64,000 bases of DNA from Trogon surrucura (GCA_020746105.1 CM036630.1:12051840-12115839); one strand, 5' to 3'; positions 34,729-49,830 are shown, counted from the stretch's first letter. Made by a program: numbers and translations. Notes: generated by a model from the sequence alone, not told the origin.

Positions 34729-37700
34729 GTACACATACCTATACGTGTCCCTGTTCTTTGGCATCTGCTGGTGCTGATGGGATAATGCATTCCTCTTGAT
34801 TATTCTGATCATTCTTTTACAGAGAAATTTCTGAAGCCTCCTTTGACAGGGAAATGACTAACAAATACTCATTTGCAATGGGAGGGGTGCTCAGACTGCT
34901 TTGCTTCAATGCAGTAGCATGAGCAGCATCTCTTGGTGAGAAACTCCAGGAAGTCTTGGAGGTACATCAAAGGCTGCTTTCAAAGGGACTTTCCAGTACC
35001 TTTCTTTATCTGGAAACAAACAATCATAGAAATGGGAAAAAAATACCTGATTTTAACTTTCCAATTTTCTTGTGAGCAGTCTTCAGAGTGGTGTCTCTGC
35101 AAGCCTGGGCGCAGGGAATATTGCTGTGGCTGCAGCATTTTCTTTTCTAGCAAAAGAGTTTCTAGGAGCAGAGCATCAGATGTGCACAGGCTTCCAGGTG
35201 TGTGTGCATGGGTGCTTTGAAAAATCCCAGGCTTTGCTGAGAGTTCAGATTTTCTTGTTTATAAGCCGTGTCTGGCAGTATGATCTTATTTCATGGCATT
35301 TTGCCCCAGAGACGGTATTTCTAACCTCTGGAGCTCTGCGTATGATGCTAGTGCAAAATTCAAGAAGAGAGTGCTATTAGTTTGAGTTCTTAAAGGTATA
35401 TTCAGCCTGGAAAGCTGCAGTGTAGGACACAAGGTCTTAGCATCCATGGCAAACCTGTCTTTTTAGTTTCAGATTGGAATTTTATTCTATACAGGTGTGA
35501 GGTTTTTGCAGAAGCAGCAGTGATTCTGAGTGTGCTTTGTTTTGCCTCACCAGCCATTATTTATTTATTCTTATTTGCCCCTTTCTTGGAGAATTAAAAA
35601 TTAATCTGGAATATCATATCTGGAATTCATGTACTATACATACATATACAGACACATATAAATATATCATTTTTAAAGTTAAAAAACAAACAAACAAACC
35701 AGCTCAAAATCCCAAAACCAACCCCCCATGACAAACTTTTTCCAATGTCCAGCTACTATCTTTCAGGTCCCTCTTACAAATTGCTAATGTAATTCATTCA
35801 ACTTGAGTGCACTTTTAACAGTCTCTCCAATTTTACAATTTTTAAAGGTTTCTAATTTGCTTGACCTCATTTCATGTCCCCAGAGTTGTGTGTTCTCTTT
35901 AAACCCTGTGTTTCCTACCAACTGTCTGGAGGTCTCAATTACTGGAGTACAGCAACACCTAATTTTTAAAAAAAAATCCTGGAAGAGCAGCCATTCTTTT
36001 CAAATCACTTGGTCACAATTTGGAAAATAAGGAGCAAAAAATCTTACAAAAGCATTTCAGTTTCCCGTTGCTCTTTCAGAATCTTTTTGCCCTGAAACAA
36101 ATGGGAAAAATATTCCAGTGCCTCCTTGTAAAGTCTCACCTCTCTCAGCTGGTGTAAGATAGAAAGGTACCTACCTCCTACTTCTAATCTTGAGAAACTT
36201 CCACCTACCCACGAAGAAATACAAAGCCAAACCCGAGGACTCTGGCAGTAGTCCCCTGTAAGGTGACAGCTCCTCCTTCTGCAGCAGAGCAGGTAGCCTG
36301 GGAGAAGTGCTGCTGACTGCAACAACCAATTCGCTTGATTTTCCTTTTCCTCTCCAGAAACAGTTTGTTCAAGGCTGTCTGCAGTCAGGGAGCCTGAGAG
36401 AATAGTTTTAAAAGGTCCAACAGAGGATTTACTCTTTGCATTAGTTGACAAACTGCAATCCTCAGTGTAGAGCAGCTACTTGAAAACCCAGGAAGGAAAG
36501 GCTGTGAAAAGGTGAGTATCATGTGGATCTTGGCTCAAGATAGTAAATCCCAACTTCCAAGCTAGCTTCTTTCCTCTTTGTTTGTTTGGTTGTTTGTTTT
36601 CCTTGCAAGAGGTGCAAGGTCAAGGGATAGAGATCTGAGGGTTTTTGGATGGTCATAAGGCTGTTTGGTAACGGCACATCTCCTGCCGCAGAGCACGTGC
36701 AAGGTTCTCGCTGCGAAAGCCTAATGGGTCATTGACTAAATGCTTGTTAGAGTAACCGATTTCCTTTATTTCTAGAAATGTTTGCGTATAAACTTCCCAA
36801 ATTGCTATTGCGTCTGGTCTCCCTCCTCTGGCAGTTGAGCTTGGGTCCAGTGCTGTGTGACGTGGTCGGAGCAGAGCAGGCTGGTGCCCTGACCCCAGGC
36901 CTCCTGCTCCCTCGCAGGCAGTGCTTGCCAAATTCGCACTTCACAAATTAGCTGCGTAGCTTGGAAGATCACTTTCCAAACTGTCGTCTCTGAACTGTGC
37001 GTGATGTTGGCACTGAATGTGAACATCACTTCAGGGAAGGTTGGTGTGACTCCTCTTAGAAAAAGTATAGCCAGTAGGTCTGCCCATGTCTATGCTGGTG
37101 TGTGCAGTGGGTTCCCTTTTCTAACCTCTGCAGGAAGGATTTGAGATCTCCTTGGCTGATGTTGTATTTTCTGATGGAGACGCATTAAAAATTGATTACT
37201 TTTTTTTTAGCAGGCTCCACTGCTTTCCTGCTGGGGCTATTTATGTAGAACTAGATTTAAACATTTCCTATTTACTCATAAATTGTATTGACCTGGTAAA
37301 ATCCATGCCACTTTCAGCCAAGTCTGTTCCATTTGGAAATAAGATATAAATCTCCTGACTTCAGAAAGCTTTTCTAAAAAACCCTCACCTGAGGCACAAA
37401 TGGGGTCAAAGCCAGCTAGAAACTGAGATCCAAAGTTTTCTGTCCCTCCTCCTCACCCAAGCTGCCACCTGATACCAAGATGTTGTTTTCCCACATTAAA
37501 TCCCCTCAACCATCAGAAAGTTTTACTTCTTGTCACTTCTACTTGTGGGTTAATAACATCCACAGTCATAACAGACTCAGCTGCTTTCCTCCTGCTGCAC
37601 CATGTTTGAACCCATCCGAGATCCAGAACTATCTCTCAATACTTGGTAATATCCCTTGATACCAATTTTCCTAGAAAATGTAATTGCTGCTGTTTTAAGA

Positions 37701-39200
37701 CACAGCCAGAGGAAGGAGAGGTGCTAAGGGCAAAATCCCTTCTTTATGAAGTAACCTGAGAGTTACAGCATGTGCTGATGCATTGGAAATCAGGAATTCA
37801 TTTCCATCCTTCTCCTTAGGGAGTCTAAACCCACTTCTCCCAAGAAAGTGGCCAAAATGGTGGCTGCTCTGGAGTAGGGACATTTTTTCTCCATCATCTG
37901 GAGCTAAAAAAAAAATGAAATAAAAAAAAAGCCACACATGGGTCCCACTGGTGGCAGAGAAAGTACTGTCAGAAAGGAGCAGGATCCAGTGAAAGGGAGG
38001 CCTGGGCTCTGGACACTACTCCACCATTGCTTTACATTTTCTATTCAACAAACATTCAACCAAGTATATAAGCTTTTGGACCAGGAACAAAGGCCTTTTC
38101 CCTCCCTGTGAATGTCTTAGCAAGCAGCTTATACCCACATAGATCCTGTGTCCCTTTTGCCCGTTAAGACGATTGCAGGTGGATCATCCCTCTGGATGGT
38201 TCAGCTTTGGCAGGATCATTTCCAAGGCAGTTACTAATCCCTGTGCAATTCCCCTCTTTCAGGCCCTTCACTCCCGCATCTGGATCTACTCCAGTAGTCA
38301 AACACCTTTACTCAACCCCAGAAACTGCCAGGCCTAAATTTCAGATGCAGAAGGTACTTTCATCCAGCCCCAAGTGTATGCACACCAGAGTAAGTGAACT
38401 ACTTGATGAACTGATTAAAGATTTATAGTTCTTAGAGCACATAGCTGTCTTTTTGGGGAAAATCCTGGATCAGAAATCCATCTCTGTCCTGACTAATCCA
38501 CGTATTATTCTCTCTCATTACTTTGCATTGATTCATTTCCATTTCTTGTTGCAGCATTGAGTCAGCAGTGTGTGTCTGATATTGCAATACATTATTTAGC
38601 TGTCTCCTGACTTTCCTTGGTATTTGGTGGCATCTCTTAGCATCGTTGACTCCTCTCTGACTATTTAATGATGGCACTGTAATTTTTTTCTTGATAATAC
38701 CAGCATCCTCTTGCTCCATTAGCTGGTCATATTCTGCCTGAATCCAAAGTTAACTCTTTTGCGCCTTCTCTTTTCTTTCCATTTTACCAACTAAAAAATA
38801 TTATTAGGAATTATTATTGTCACTTCTGACTTTCCAAGTGATAGAAACCCCATTTATAGTATCATGCCATGGGAATCACATAGGAAAATGGAGAGCAGAG
38901 AGCTCTCCTCTGCTATCAGGTACCTCTAGGCTGCCATTCAGTCACTGGAGTGAAGAACCTGGGATAATTAGGGAGGTTTACAAGAGAATATGTACCCAGG
39001 TCGAGTGCCATGCAGACCCAATGTAGCAAAACCAGACTTCTGCCTATTTCCTTTCTTGATCTATGTATTTCTGACTAAACATTTTAAGTCAGGCATTTGC
39101 CTCCCTCTAAGGATGGGAGGGTGGGACCTGAATTCCTGGTTGGGGTTCCTAGGCATTATTGTCATACAAATAGAAATCCTTTTCTCTTTCCAAAGACCAC
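34729..39200. other. Gene desert, second part
   Basis: No gene was recognised. An A/C-rich simple stretch (AAACAAACAAACAAACC) lies near 35683-35702. The minus-strand open frame at 36044-36451 has no known similarity. Confidence 0.45.
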
Positions 39201-39204
39201 CATA

Positions 39205-39565
39205 TCACAGAATCACTGAATGTTAGGGGTTGGAAGAGACCTTGAAAGATTTCTAGTTCATACCCCACCAAAGCAGGATCACCTAGAGCAGGTCACAGAG
39301 GAACACGTCCACATCTCCAGAGAGAGAGACTCCACAACCTCTCTGGGCAGCCTATGCCAGTGCTCTGTCACCCTCACAGTGAAATAAGTTTTTCCTAATG
39401 TTTTTGTGGAACCTCCTATGCTCCAGCTTGCACCTGTACCATATCCCAGGTACTCGTCTCTAGGAATATGGGAGGAAACCAGCAAGTGGTTCTTGCTTTC
39501 TAGTGACGAGCAAGTCACTGCAGCAAACAGCAAGCCCAGTGCTGTGCTCCTGCTCAGGCTGTGTG
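39205..39565 (-). mobile_element. CR1 LINE 3' end with remnant of ORF2 C-terminus (minus orientation)
   Basis: On the + strand it begins with the reversed CR1 end, ATCACAGAATCACTGAATG, then GGGGTTGGAAGAGACCTTGAAAGA. Read on the minus strand, the upstream part encodes TVRVTEHWHRLPREVVESLS. This matches the well-known C-terminal end of CR1 reverse-transcriptase ORF2 (RV..HWNRLPREVV). The copy is 5' truncated and not functional. Confidence 0.88.
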
Positions 39566-42500
39566 TAGACACGGATTGGCACTCCTAGCACAGACATAGA
39601 TGCTGATGAGCGACATATTCTCCAGCTGCCTGATTGCACAGCCCTTGTCTTTCTTAACGACGTGTCCCTCTGAAGAGGGACGGCTCCACATCTCTCTGGG
39701 CATGACCCACTTGCTGCTTCTCATCGGTTGTGATGGGCTTTTAATATTTTAAAATGTCAGGGAACATGTATCAGCCCCAGTGGTGATGAAACCTTTCTTC
39801 TATGTTCTCAGGCTTATAGAAGTGATGTTGCACGGGACTGCAGAGAACTTCTTTTAGGTTCAAATCCACTTGTAATGGCTGGGCTGTATCGTCTCCCGTG
39901 CTCGTAGCAGCACAGAACACCAACTTCTCTCAGCAGGCTGCTTTCTCGGTCTCAGCTGCATCGCTTCAGGGTGTCTCTCATCTGACTGGCCCTTCCTGAA
40001 ATGCATAGCAGATTCAGCATAACAATCTCCTCTTGGGATTTCTCATAATTTTACTGTGCTGGACTGCCTGAGCAACAATGGCAATAACTCTAGCATCGCT
40101 CTCCATCAGAATTCTGCGAGTTCCTGAAGTCGCAGCTGTTCTTTGCACTTCCTCTGGAATCACAATAATAAGAAAAGACAGCTGGGTTGTGCTGTGTAAC
40201 AACTTCCTTGCTTGGTCAGAACACCCTGTTTCGCAAGTTTCCAGCACATGGCAATACCATAACTCCAGGATTTCAGCAGCCCAACTATGCCAACAACTGC
40301 CCCATCCCACAGTTGGATAGAAAAGAGTCACCTGTTGGAGAGACAACACAGCAGGGTTTAGGAGAGGCTTAGCTGCTGGAAATAAGTGTAGCTCAGAAAC
40401 ACCTTTATGGGCTCCCTGCAACTGATAATGAACACAGAGGTCTTGCAGGTAATCCACTCAAGTATTTTTAGGAGGATTAAGAGCCCTCAATTTTTTAATT
40501 CCTTTTTTTATTTTCTATTTTACTAAATACATGGGCCTCAGCTGCCCCCAAACAGACTGTAAATGAGGTCTCATTGCCCAGAGTGACAATTTCTGCCACC
40601 GTCATCCAGACTTTGGCTCCCATTTCTCCAAGAAGAGCTGCACCTCCAGAGAGTGATGCAGGAGTTGGTGCATCAGGTGCTTACCTCCCAGCTAACGCTG
40701 CTGTTCTCTCCTGGGTTGTAGGTAGCACCTGGGGTATATATGCCTGTCCTTGCTGTGGTAAGATGAGCTTTGACTCAGATCTCTTGTGAGAAGAGTGGGA
40801 TTTTGACTAAAGTGTCTTCTAGCAATGCCATCAGTCGTGCTTTGGAGATCCTGATCAGAGGTGTGGGAACTTCATCTGGATTAGTCTGAGACATCTCCCT
40901 GTTTCGTTTCTGGTTTGAATGCATCCACATCACAGCCAGAGTTTCTTACTGTGCTTTTCTCCACCCAGCACCAATATTTCTCATTTCTGACACTGACTGG
41001 TTTTGACTTTTTTGATAAACAATTTTGACCTTTAAAATGTCCCACAGATTCTTACTTTTCTGAATCTTAATTTGTTTCTTTGCTTCTCTTTTTCAACGGG
41101 TTCAATTTTTTAATCCGCTTTTTAAAATAGCCATTGGCACCAGAGTTGAACCAACATCCTGGGTTTGTCTCGCCAGTGGCACAACTGGGAGTAAAACCCA
41201 CCACCTTCTTCTGCTTGTTCCTGTGTGGCTGAGTTGGATATGTCCCCAGTCTTTAATTCAAATACTTCTTCTGCTAGAAAAATCTATCAGGAACTAATGG
41301 AAGACATTCCCATGGTTAATTACTGTCTCTAATTTGCAAAAAAAAAAAATTAGAAAATGACTCCCCATACTTAGCTTGGATTGATCCAGCTTCAGCTTCC
41401 AGCCATTGGGTTTTATCCTGCCCCTATCTGCTAGATTAAAGAGCTCTTTCTAATAGAAAATCATGTGGATACTTTAGTGACCTCTTAACCTTCTCTTGGT
41501 GAAATCAAATAAATGGAAGCTCTTTGGTCTCTTACTGCAAGGCAAGCTTTCCTGACAAGGGTCAGGGCAGGCCAGCAGGGTCCAGGTCGGAGATCATAAA
41601 AAAAAGAAAATATTTATGTTCTTGGCCCACTTTCTGGAAACCCAAAATAGATGAACAGTGAGAAGGGCTTGAGCACTTAAATACATTTCCTCTCTCCCCT
41701 CTTCATGATTCAAATTAACAGAGAACTAATGGATAAAATTAATCAGGCGCTGTTTCATCCATCTCCTTCATGAAAAGGCAGGTGAGCATTAAACTACATT
41801 AAATACTACTTTCTTATGAGCAAATTGAGATTCCATACAAATACAGTTAATTAAAGATTGAGACCAGCCAATTATGTGAATATATACAAGAATGACTTGA
41901 ATATGGATGCTACAGGAGTGGAGTAGGAAGGAAGGAAACCTGTCTATGTCCCTAAAAATCCATTTGAACAGCTTAGTGCTGCATTTCATATTTAACTTAA
42001 TAAAGGCACTTACTGTTAACGAGATGATAAATGTGCTGGAAAACAGGACTAAGTGATTAAAATAGGAAATTCTTGAGGTGTAGCACTTGGCAAGGGTGAA
42101 AATGGGAATAAAGTGAGTTACTGGGAGCATCTGATAAGAAGGGTCATTCTGCGACCCATGCAAGTGGCAGGTAGGCACCCAAAGAAGTTTCCTGTAGTCC
42201 CTTTCTTGACCTCTTTGGCTTCCTGACCTTCCCTCTTTCTTCCCACTCTTCCTAACGTTGCTGACTGTGTTGCTAATGAGCCCTGATCATGCTGTTGCTC
42301 TGATGGCCTGAAATTGAATATAAATGGAAAGACACTCTCTGCCCAGTGACTTTTTTTCCAACCTTACGTGCATTTGCTTGTCTAAAACAACAGTACCAGA
42401 GGCTAGGTTAATAAGAAGCTGGTCACAGAAGCAGAGTCCTGTTGAATAAAGATAGCATAATTTAGCCCTTAAATCATAGGAGATTTGGGAGATTCTTAAA

Positions 42501-45500
42501 TTATGCTGGTAAAGCTGGGTGAATTTCATGGCTTTAGTGACCTCCAAGCAAGGACAAAAAAGACTGCTTTCTGTCTAAAACCACTTTCTGCAAAAATAAG
42601 ACACAGAAGAGTGAAGGCAGCATAGTTTCAGAAGCTACGTATGGGACTTATATTTGCAAATTTTTCATTTGTTATAAAACATTGATAGGATGAATTCAGT
42701 GTCTCCATTACCCTCTGGAACTGACCTTCTCCTGGGAATGGGCTACTGAAGCATTTAATGTTTAGATTGCTGTGAAAACTACCTGCAGCAAAAATCGCAC
42801 CAAGAAAATGGGAACGTGTTATTAGGATTTTGTCACAGCATATCTCCATTGCCCTTTCAATTCAGGTTAAGGAACATTAGGCAACAGAACTCTCTTCAGA
42901 TCTCACTTTGCAATTGCAGAGCTGGCAATTCAGTGCACGTTGCTGGGACAGTGAAGGTAGATTTGGTTCTGCTTTTCCTTTCCTTCTGTGCTGAAGGGAT
43001 GAAGTCGTGCTTTTCTAGGTGTAAACCACTTTTAGTTATAGGAGATTAGGAAGAAACCTCCCTGGAACTGGGTTACCCAGTGTCTGGCTGTCATCATCCC
43101 TTGCTTGACAGCCATGAAGACAAGAAGGCTGTGTTGGCTCATATAATTGAGAAAACTTTAATGCAAGAACAGGCGCTAATGGAGTAGGGGAGAATGCTCA
43201 TGAGGAGGGGAGAAAAATCCACTGAGCGATCAGAGGAGTGTCTTGCTCGTGTCATAAACACTGGACTGTACGTAACTGCCAGGAGTGGGCTGGAGAAAAA
43301 AAGATGATTGTTTTGATTTCAGATATATAGGGAAGCTAAAACCCAAAATGTGTGAAAGGAAAAACAGTGTATTTTGGTTTGCATTGTGCAGAACAGGATA
43401 GGAGGTAATAGGGGAATGCGAGCAATGATGACAAGAAAGAAGATGAAGGACAGAGCAGCTCCATGAAGATCTTTGGCTGTTACATGACTCTCTTTTGCAC
43501 ATATCCAACAGCCAGCACTGCAGGTGGACAACACTAGGCAGACACAAACTCTTATTCTGAGTAAGCCAAGTGTAACGGTTTCTTCAGTCTTTAAGTTTAA
43601 TTCATGTGGGAACCTCACAAGAAATTTTCTGACCAAGAAATGCCTGCTTCATCCAATTCCTTTATCACTTTAATGTGATTGAAAATTCAGGAACCGGCTC
43701 CCTTGCATTCAGAATAATAACTACCAATATATTTTGCTTCATTTAAATCTCTTCAGGTAGGTATTATGAAATTCAGTAATCAGCTCCAGAGTGTAACTAT
43801 TTAATTTGTGCAGAGGGTGGCATTTCAGTACCGTGGAAGGTAAAGGAGTCCAAGAAAAATACATGAATAACAAGAGGAAAGAGAGGGACAATCAGGGAGT
43901 TATTTTGCTGATATTTCTGGCTATGCTACTGATTTGTTTCATGCCTTTGGTAAAAACAAAGATTCTGGAAGCAGCACAGAATAACCCCAGAGAGATGAGT
44001 TTGCCATTTTCTGGCAGCAAAGTCTGTATAAGTGCATCTGTTCTAACTACTTTTCCACTGTCTTCTGCTGCTATAAGAAGATATAAATACACGCTTGGCC
44101 GTTCCTCGAAAGATCAGCATTGAATTCTCAGATTATTTCCACATCATAATGCCTCAGTTGAGAATGATAGCTTACATGGAGAAAGCAGTAGCATTAATTT
44201 TTCTGTCAGGAGCATTTGAAAGATTTACAGCAAAGTTGCCTCTTAGTTCTAGGGAAGTAACTAGGTTAGTACTAATTAAAGGCTATATTTTAGATTTTAA
44301 AAACCAGTCACTTACAGATTGCAGATATAAAACTTCCTGGTTTTTGCTCCTGACTAACGTTTTGTTTGTTGTTGCTGCAGTCAGCAAATGGAAAGCTCCT
44401 GTTTTCTGCAGTGTAGCTTGTTGGGAGCAAAATCATCAACATAAGGAGACTGGTGGGGAAGGCATTATGTATTCCTATTTAATCTTTTTAATACCCATGT
44501 ATAAGGGACACGGAGGCTGCAGTGACCTCTCCCCAGGTGACGGAATGCCACTGCTCAAGGTCACTTATTTATGCCTCTAGTTGATTGCTCTGGAGCTCAC
44601 CTGTGTTATTGAATAATTCACAGGCACGCTTGGGCCCAGGAACCCTCCTTAATGAGTTCGGGAAGCAGGCAGGGCTCAGCGCTGCAATCAGCCTCAGACC
44701 GCTGAACTGCAGAGCGCGGGGCAGCGTCTGCCAACCGTGTGCTCCAGCGTTACCTGGGCAATACTGGTCTTCAAGCAATTTATACTTCGTGAGGACAGGA
44801 GAGGGAACAGGCTCCAACAAGAGGCTGCCAGACCCATCCCAGTGTTTCTTCTTTGCCCCTTTAAGATAATTAAGCTTGTTTTCTCTGTCTGGGGCTGAAT
44901 CCTGTCTGTTTTGTAGGTTTAACGGAGTCATTGCTGCTGGAGTAAAGAACTGCGTAATGGGAAGTTAGGGTGATCAGAGTGGACTTGGAGGAGCCAGTGC
45001 AGATGGTTCTGTTCTGTCTTTACAGGATTAGGAATATGTCTACTTGCTTCTCTGCTAAGAGCTTACCACTCACAATGCTGTTCATAAATACAAGAGCAAA
45101 ACAATCTTGTACTTTCTCCTCTGCCAGAGCAAACCAATCTTGTACCTTCTTCTGTGCCAGATTTCTGGTTGTGTGGCAGAGGGAACTGTGTCTCCCATGG
45201 GCTCCCATGGCAGTATCTGTGTGCTATGACTCAAGAACATGAAATAGGAAAAGATCTATGAATGCACTCACTGTAGTAGCCACCAGCCTTCGTTCTCCCC
45301 CTGCTGAGGAGCTCATCTCTGGGAGGAGCCAGAATGGAAGAGGATCCTTATGCCTGCTGCAGCCTAGCTGGTGTTCATAAGCTTGCTTACAAGGTTTCAC
45401 AGAAAAAATCAGCTTTACAGATATGCTCCACTAATCTGCAGTGACTTTGCTGTTGGTTTTTCATTCCATTGGCCTACTTGTATTTACTTTTTTGCAACAC

Positions 45501-48500
45501 TGTAGGTATTTTTTTGCTGTCTTCCTTTCTGCATCTGTGTGAAGTAGGAAAGGCAATTTTCTGTTTGAGTTGCTTCTGGGGAAGGCATATTTAAAGCCAT
45601 ACACATGCTAGAAAGGCATATTAACGACTCAAAGGGTCATCTTAGGGACCCAGCTACATACCTTGAGTCCTCCAGTGTGTAAAAAAGGGCCATAATCTGG
45701 TCAGGTTCTTCTGACCCTTTCAGGAAAAAAAAAGAAAAAGAGCGCTTAATTTGCAGTAGTTTTTTGGTTGGATATTATGGAAAGCTTTCTAACTACGAGT
45801 TCATTGGAACAGTCTGAAGGAAGCTATTGACAGCAGGTTGTGCCATCACCTGTGTCAAGTGCTGGTGTATTAGATCCTGCAACAAAAGATGGACTTGATG
45901 TCCTCTTGGATTCCCTGCTTCTGAGCTGGTCTCCCAGATAAAGCTAAGCAAGCATTGCATTATTGACCACAGTGAGTTTGTAAAGACTTGTGTCTGTTTG
46001 GCTCTTCTGTGAACCTGAACTAGACTGGTGGTTAGCCAAATTTGTGTCTTCCCTTGTGTAGGGATCTTGTTTTTCAGTAAGGTGGTTTTGCTCCCCTTGT
46101 TAGTAGCATGGGCTAAAATGAGGTTGTCAAACCTAGGAAATGATATATTTTTTAATACTTATTCCTATTGCAAAATGAGCCTTAAAGAGAAAGGTTTATG
46201 TTTTTGGATTTTTTTTTAATTTTTTTTTTTTTTTTTTTTGCTGGGCAGTTGAAACATTTGATCTTTTCCATAATGCAGAATAAATATTGGAATGAAGAGC
46301 TGCACCACGCTGCTGCTGAAGCGGTTGAAGTGCTCCATCTTGACATTTTCAAAATAGAAGACAGATGTTTACCAAGATGTTTACGGAATGGCCTGTGGTT
46401 TTCTTTGATGAAAAATCATTAGTAAGCAAATGTCCAGAAGGTCTGGACTTTAATGGGATGGGATTTTCTGATAGAAGATGTTTTACAGAAATGTACTGTT
46501 GCTTTTTTTTGTCAGTTAATTGGCATACCCTTTCTGCACATACGGCCTTAACCTGCCTGCATGACTTGCTCAGAGACACTTCCTCCCAGACACCGTGCTG
46601 CTTTATGCCACATCCCCAGGAGCTTTTTGCTCTTACGGAGATGCTCTGTGAGAGCTGCCCAATCTTTCCCAAAGGTGCAACCGGATTTGTACCGGCCTGT
46701 ACATAAAAGTGAGTTGTGTCTTTAGAGGTCAGTTGGCTGGAGTTTCAGCACTAGGGGAAGGCTGTCCCTGAGGACCAGCGCAGGAGGTTCGTGATCAGGT
46801 GCTGGAGCTGTAGTGAACCCCATGGATTATTGTTGAAATTTTGTGGATTCTCTCTGTTACCCTGTCTTGTTGCAAAGCCTGGGCTTAGAGATGGGCTAGC
46901 TGGGACATACTGGGCAACTTAGAAGCGCTCTGCACTGTTACGCTACAGGAAAAAAAAGGAAGAAAAAAGGCTATATTTTTGTGTACGTAAAACTTGGGCA
47001 GGCTGGTTTCTTTTCCCACTGTGGCTATGTTGTCGTTGTTCTTCTGTGCTACCTGTGACTACAGAGTATAATGATGATGGATTGAAAACATAACTAAGAT
47101 GTTATGTGTAAGTAAGTCTATTTTCACTAAATTGGAAAGATTAACATTAGCAAATTACTATTACAGAGATTCAAGGCAGTAGCAGCTCCAAGCGCAATCA
47201 CTGCTTAATCTGAAAATCCTGAGCAGAAATTACAGTCCTACAGGCTCGTATGGGAGGAGGAGTGTTGGGCCTTAATCTTTGCCATTCTCTGGTTGGACAA
47301 CCGGAAGACCTTAATGCAAAAAAAGCCACCTGAAACCTGAGGGGGCAATGTGAAAAAAAAAGATGTGATCATGCTCATTTTCACTCCACTGTGAAATTAT
47401 TCAGAAGTGATGGTCTCTGCAGTATCACTGAGAAACCATCCTTTCCCCACAGCTGCTGGAAGAAGGGATGACCCAGCTGCAGAGATTGCAGCCCCTGGGA
47501 CTCTGCTCATTTGGCTATCTAGAGCTCACTTTGAATTTGCTGCAAGCATCGTAGTCTGCCTTCATTCAGTCCATGTTTTAAGAGCATCGCAATGCAGAGA
47601 GACCCATGTTTAAAAAGCACCGAGCTTGCTATCTTTGCAGAGGATGGTTTCCCTGAAAGTCAGATCTATATATGGACCAAATGAAAATTCCTGCTTGATA
47701 CTTAACCTGCAGACCCAGATTCCTGAGGCTGGAGGAGACCTACATTTTAGTCTTTCTGCTGCAGGTGGCACTAAGGTTCCTTTTCTTTTAACCATCCCAA
47801 ATCTGAAGTGATGAGTTATTTGCTATGGTCCAAGGGGCAGCAGAAAAGCCTGACCAAATTTAACTAAACCAGAAGAGCACAAAAAGGCTTTTGAACAAAA
47901 CATGAGTGACTTGCTTGCCTTGCCCATCCTTTCTCAATTACTGAGACCAAATAACTTGCATGTAATGGCTTTGGGGGGAGAAGCATGGAGAGGAATCACA
48001 AAAGTCTTTTCGGCAAAAATAGCGAGCTTTGGGCAGAAAAAGCGGATGAATTCCACATTTTTTTGCACAAACATAGCGTGTGCTCAGCTTGCTTGGGACT
48101 TCACAACTGGCCATGCAGCTGACATCGAGCAGCAGCATTCTGGCACTCAGGGCTCCATGCCGGGGACCCTTTCAGATATAATGTTCGTCCTTCACACCCA
48201 GGCTTGGAGGAGCAGCTCTTTACAGCACTAGTCCCCCAGAATATGCGCTAGCAGGTTTGTCCTAACTTCCCTAATGAGAACTAGCCCTCAGCACCATGGT
48301 GATGCTTCCTCTACCGCAGCCTGATATGCTGGAGGTGTGATGCTGAAGTTCCCGAGGACCTATCACATGGGTGATGCCCGTAGGATGGTCAAGGTCAGAT
48401 TTCCCTAGCAGAATATGGGCAGCCAGTTTTCTACCATTTCTTAAAATCCAGGTGAAGCTTTGTTTTAACTTGTGAACTGTGTTGGGGTAGTGGAAGGGAG

Positions 48501-48679
48501 GAAACCAGGAGGAGTTAGTGGAGCAAACGCAGTTAGCTGGTGGGGCTCAGGTAGGAGAAGCCAACCATGTCAGCAAGGGAATGTGGTGTTTGGTCTGGTT
48601 CCACCTGCCCAAAACTGTCCATCAAATCATCGCAGGCTCAAAAAAACAACAAAACTTGAAGAGGTAAACATATGGTGCT
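39566..48679. other. Gene desert, third part
   Basis: No gene was recognised in about 9 kb. Open frames such as 44095-44580 (+) and 40014-40457 (-) have no known similarity. Simple runs occur near 41339 (poly-A) and 46209-46240 (poly-T). Confidence 0.45.
46209..46240. repeat. Poly-T tract
   Basis: An almost pure T run, broken by a single AA near its left part. It could be the A-tail of a minus-strand insertion, but no element body is recognisable. Confidence 0.75.
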
Positions 48680-48870
48680 GAAGGAGCTAAGATACTTAGG
48701 GATTTTATCCAAGGGAAGGTTAAGAGGTGACCTAGTCACAGCCTGGAAGTAACAACAGCAGGCAGAGTAGTTTCTTAATTGAAGGGAAAGTAAAAGTAAA
48801 TTTCAAAGTCTGTAAATAGAAGCTACATGAATCCAACTGCGAAATCAAACATGTGAAATGCCGTTCAGTG
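48680..48870 (+). mobile_element. Possible old CR1-type fragment (plus orientation)
   Basis: The order AAGGTTAAGAGGTGACCTAG, TCACAGCCTGGAAGTAAC and then TAGAAGCTACATGAATCCAACTG resembles the region before the ORF2 end of ancient amniote CR1 families. Divergence is high and the limits are approximate. Confidence 0.4.
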
Positions 48871-49747
48871 GCTACCTTGGGTGGCTAACAGGAGGGTACA
48901 AGAGAGGTGTTTTTCTTACCTGTGTGCGACACCATGTGCACTAATATGAAAAGCCCATAAAAATCTTCCTGCAGTTTAGCTTGATTCCATGCAGTACAGC
49001 AAGAGTAAACAGAAAGGAAAAGTATATGGATTGAGTTGATGGAAATTTACTTTTGACTGATTGAAACTGAGGTGACATAAAACAGATGGAATTTTTTTCT
49101 CACAACTGCTAGCTTAAGGAAATGAAATCTTTCAGGATGATCCAATTTTTTTATTAATTTTCATATAAAGAACACAAAATATTGTGGCTGCGAAAGAGCT
49201 GAATATGAAGCAGAAATAAAATATGTACATAAAACGGGTTAACTGACAGGTTTAATACATTTTCAATTAATACGTGACTATAGACACTCTTCCCACCCTG
49301 CATAAACCAAACACTTAGCCACAGGGTATAACGTGGGAAGCATGAAATCAAAGCGATGAGGTAGAGAAAGGGTGGTAGAGTGTTGGCAGGGGGCAGGCAC
49401 TGCCTGTCGGCTTGGGGGGAACGAGGACCCTCCTCCTTCCACGTCCATCTCTACAGCAGGCATCAGACTTGCTCCGGACCTGACAAATCTTTGCAGAGAA
49501 ATCGTCAAGGTTAAGGAGTTGATTGTAATGGCCAGAAGTGACGGACCAATTTGAAGACAAAGCTGGTGCAACCAGCCTGTAGCTGTTTCCCAACAGCTCC
49601 CAGATGACCCATAGAGGCTAGTCCAAGATTGTTCTGAATGGCACCAGGCTCAAGTCAGATCCTGTGTGACTTCAGGCACTCTGGTGCCATAAAGCCACCC
49701 TTACCACCCAGCCATGCCTGCACTTCACCCAGCATTTTTGGCTTGCT

Positions 49748-49830
49748 TAAAAAAAAACCCAACAAAAAACAAACCAAAAAGAACAGAAATAAGGAAAAAA
49801 AAAAAAAAAAGAAGGAAAGAACAACAATAC
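49748..49830. repeat. A-rich simple repeat
   Basis: This is an A-rich stretch with C and G interruptions, including a run of about 18 A near 49795-49812. Confidence 0.7.

Noticed and set aside
39279-39572. 97-aa minus-strand open frame
   Set aside because: Not a host gene; it is the truncated end of a CR1 ORF2 and is annotated as a mobile element.
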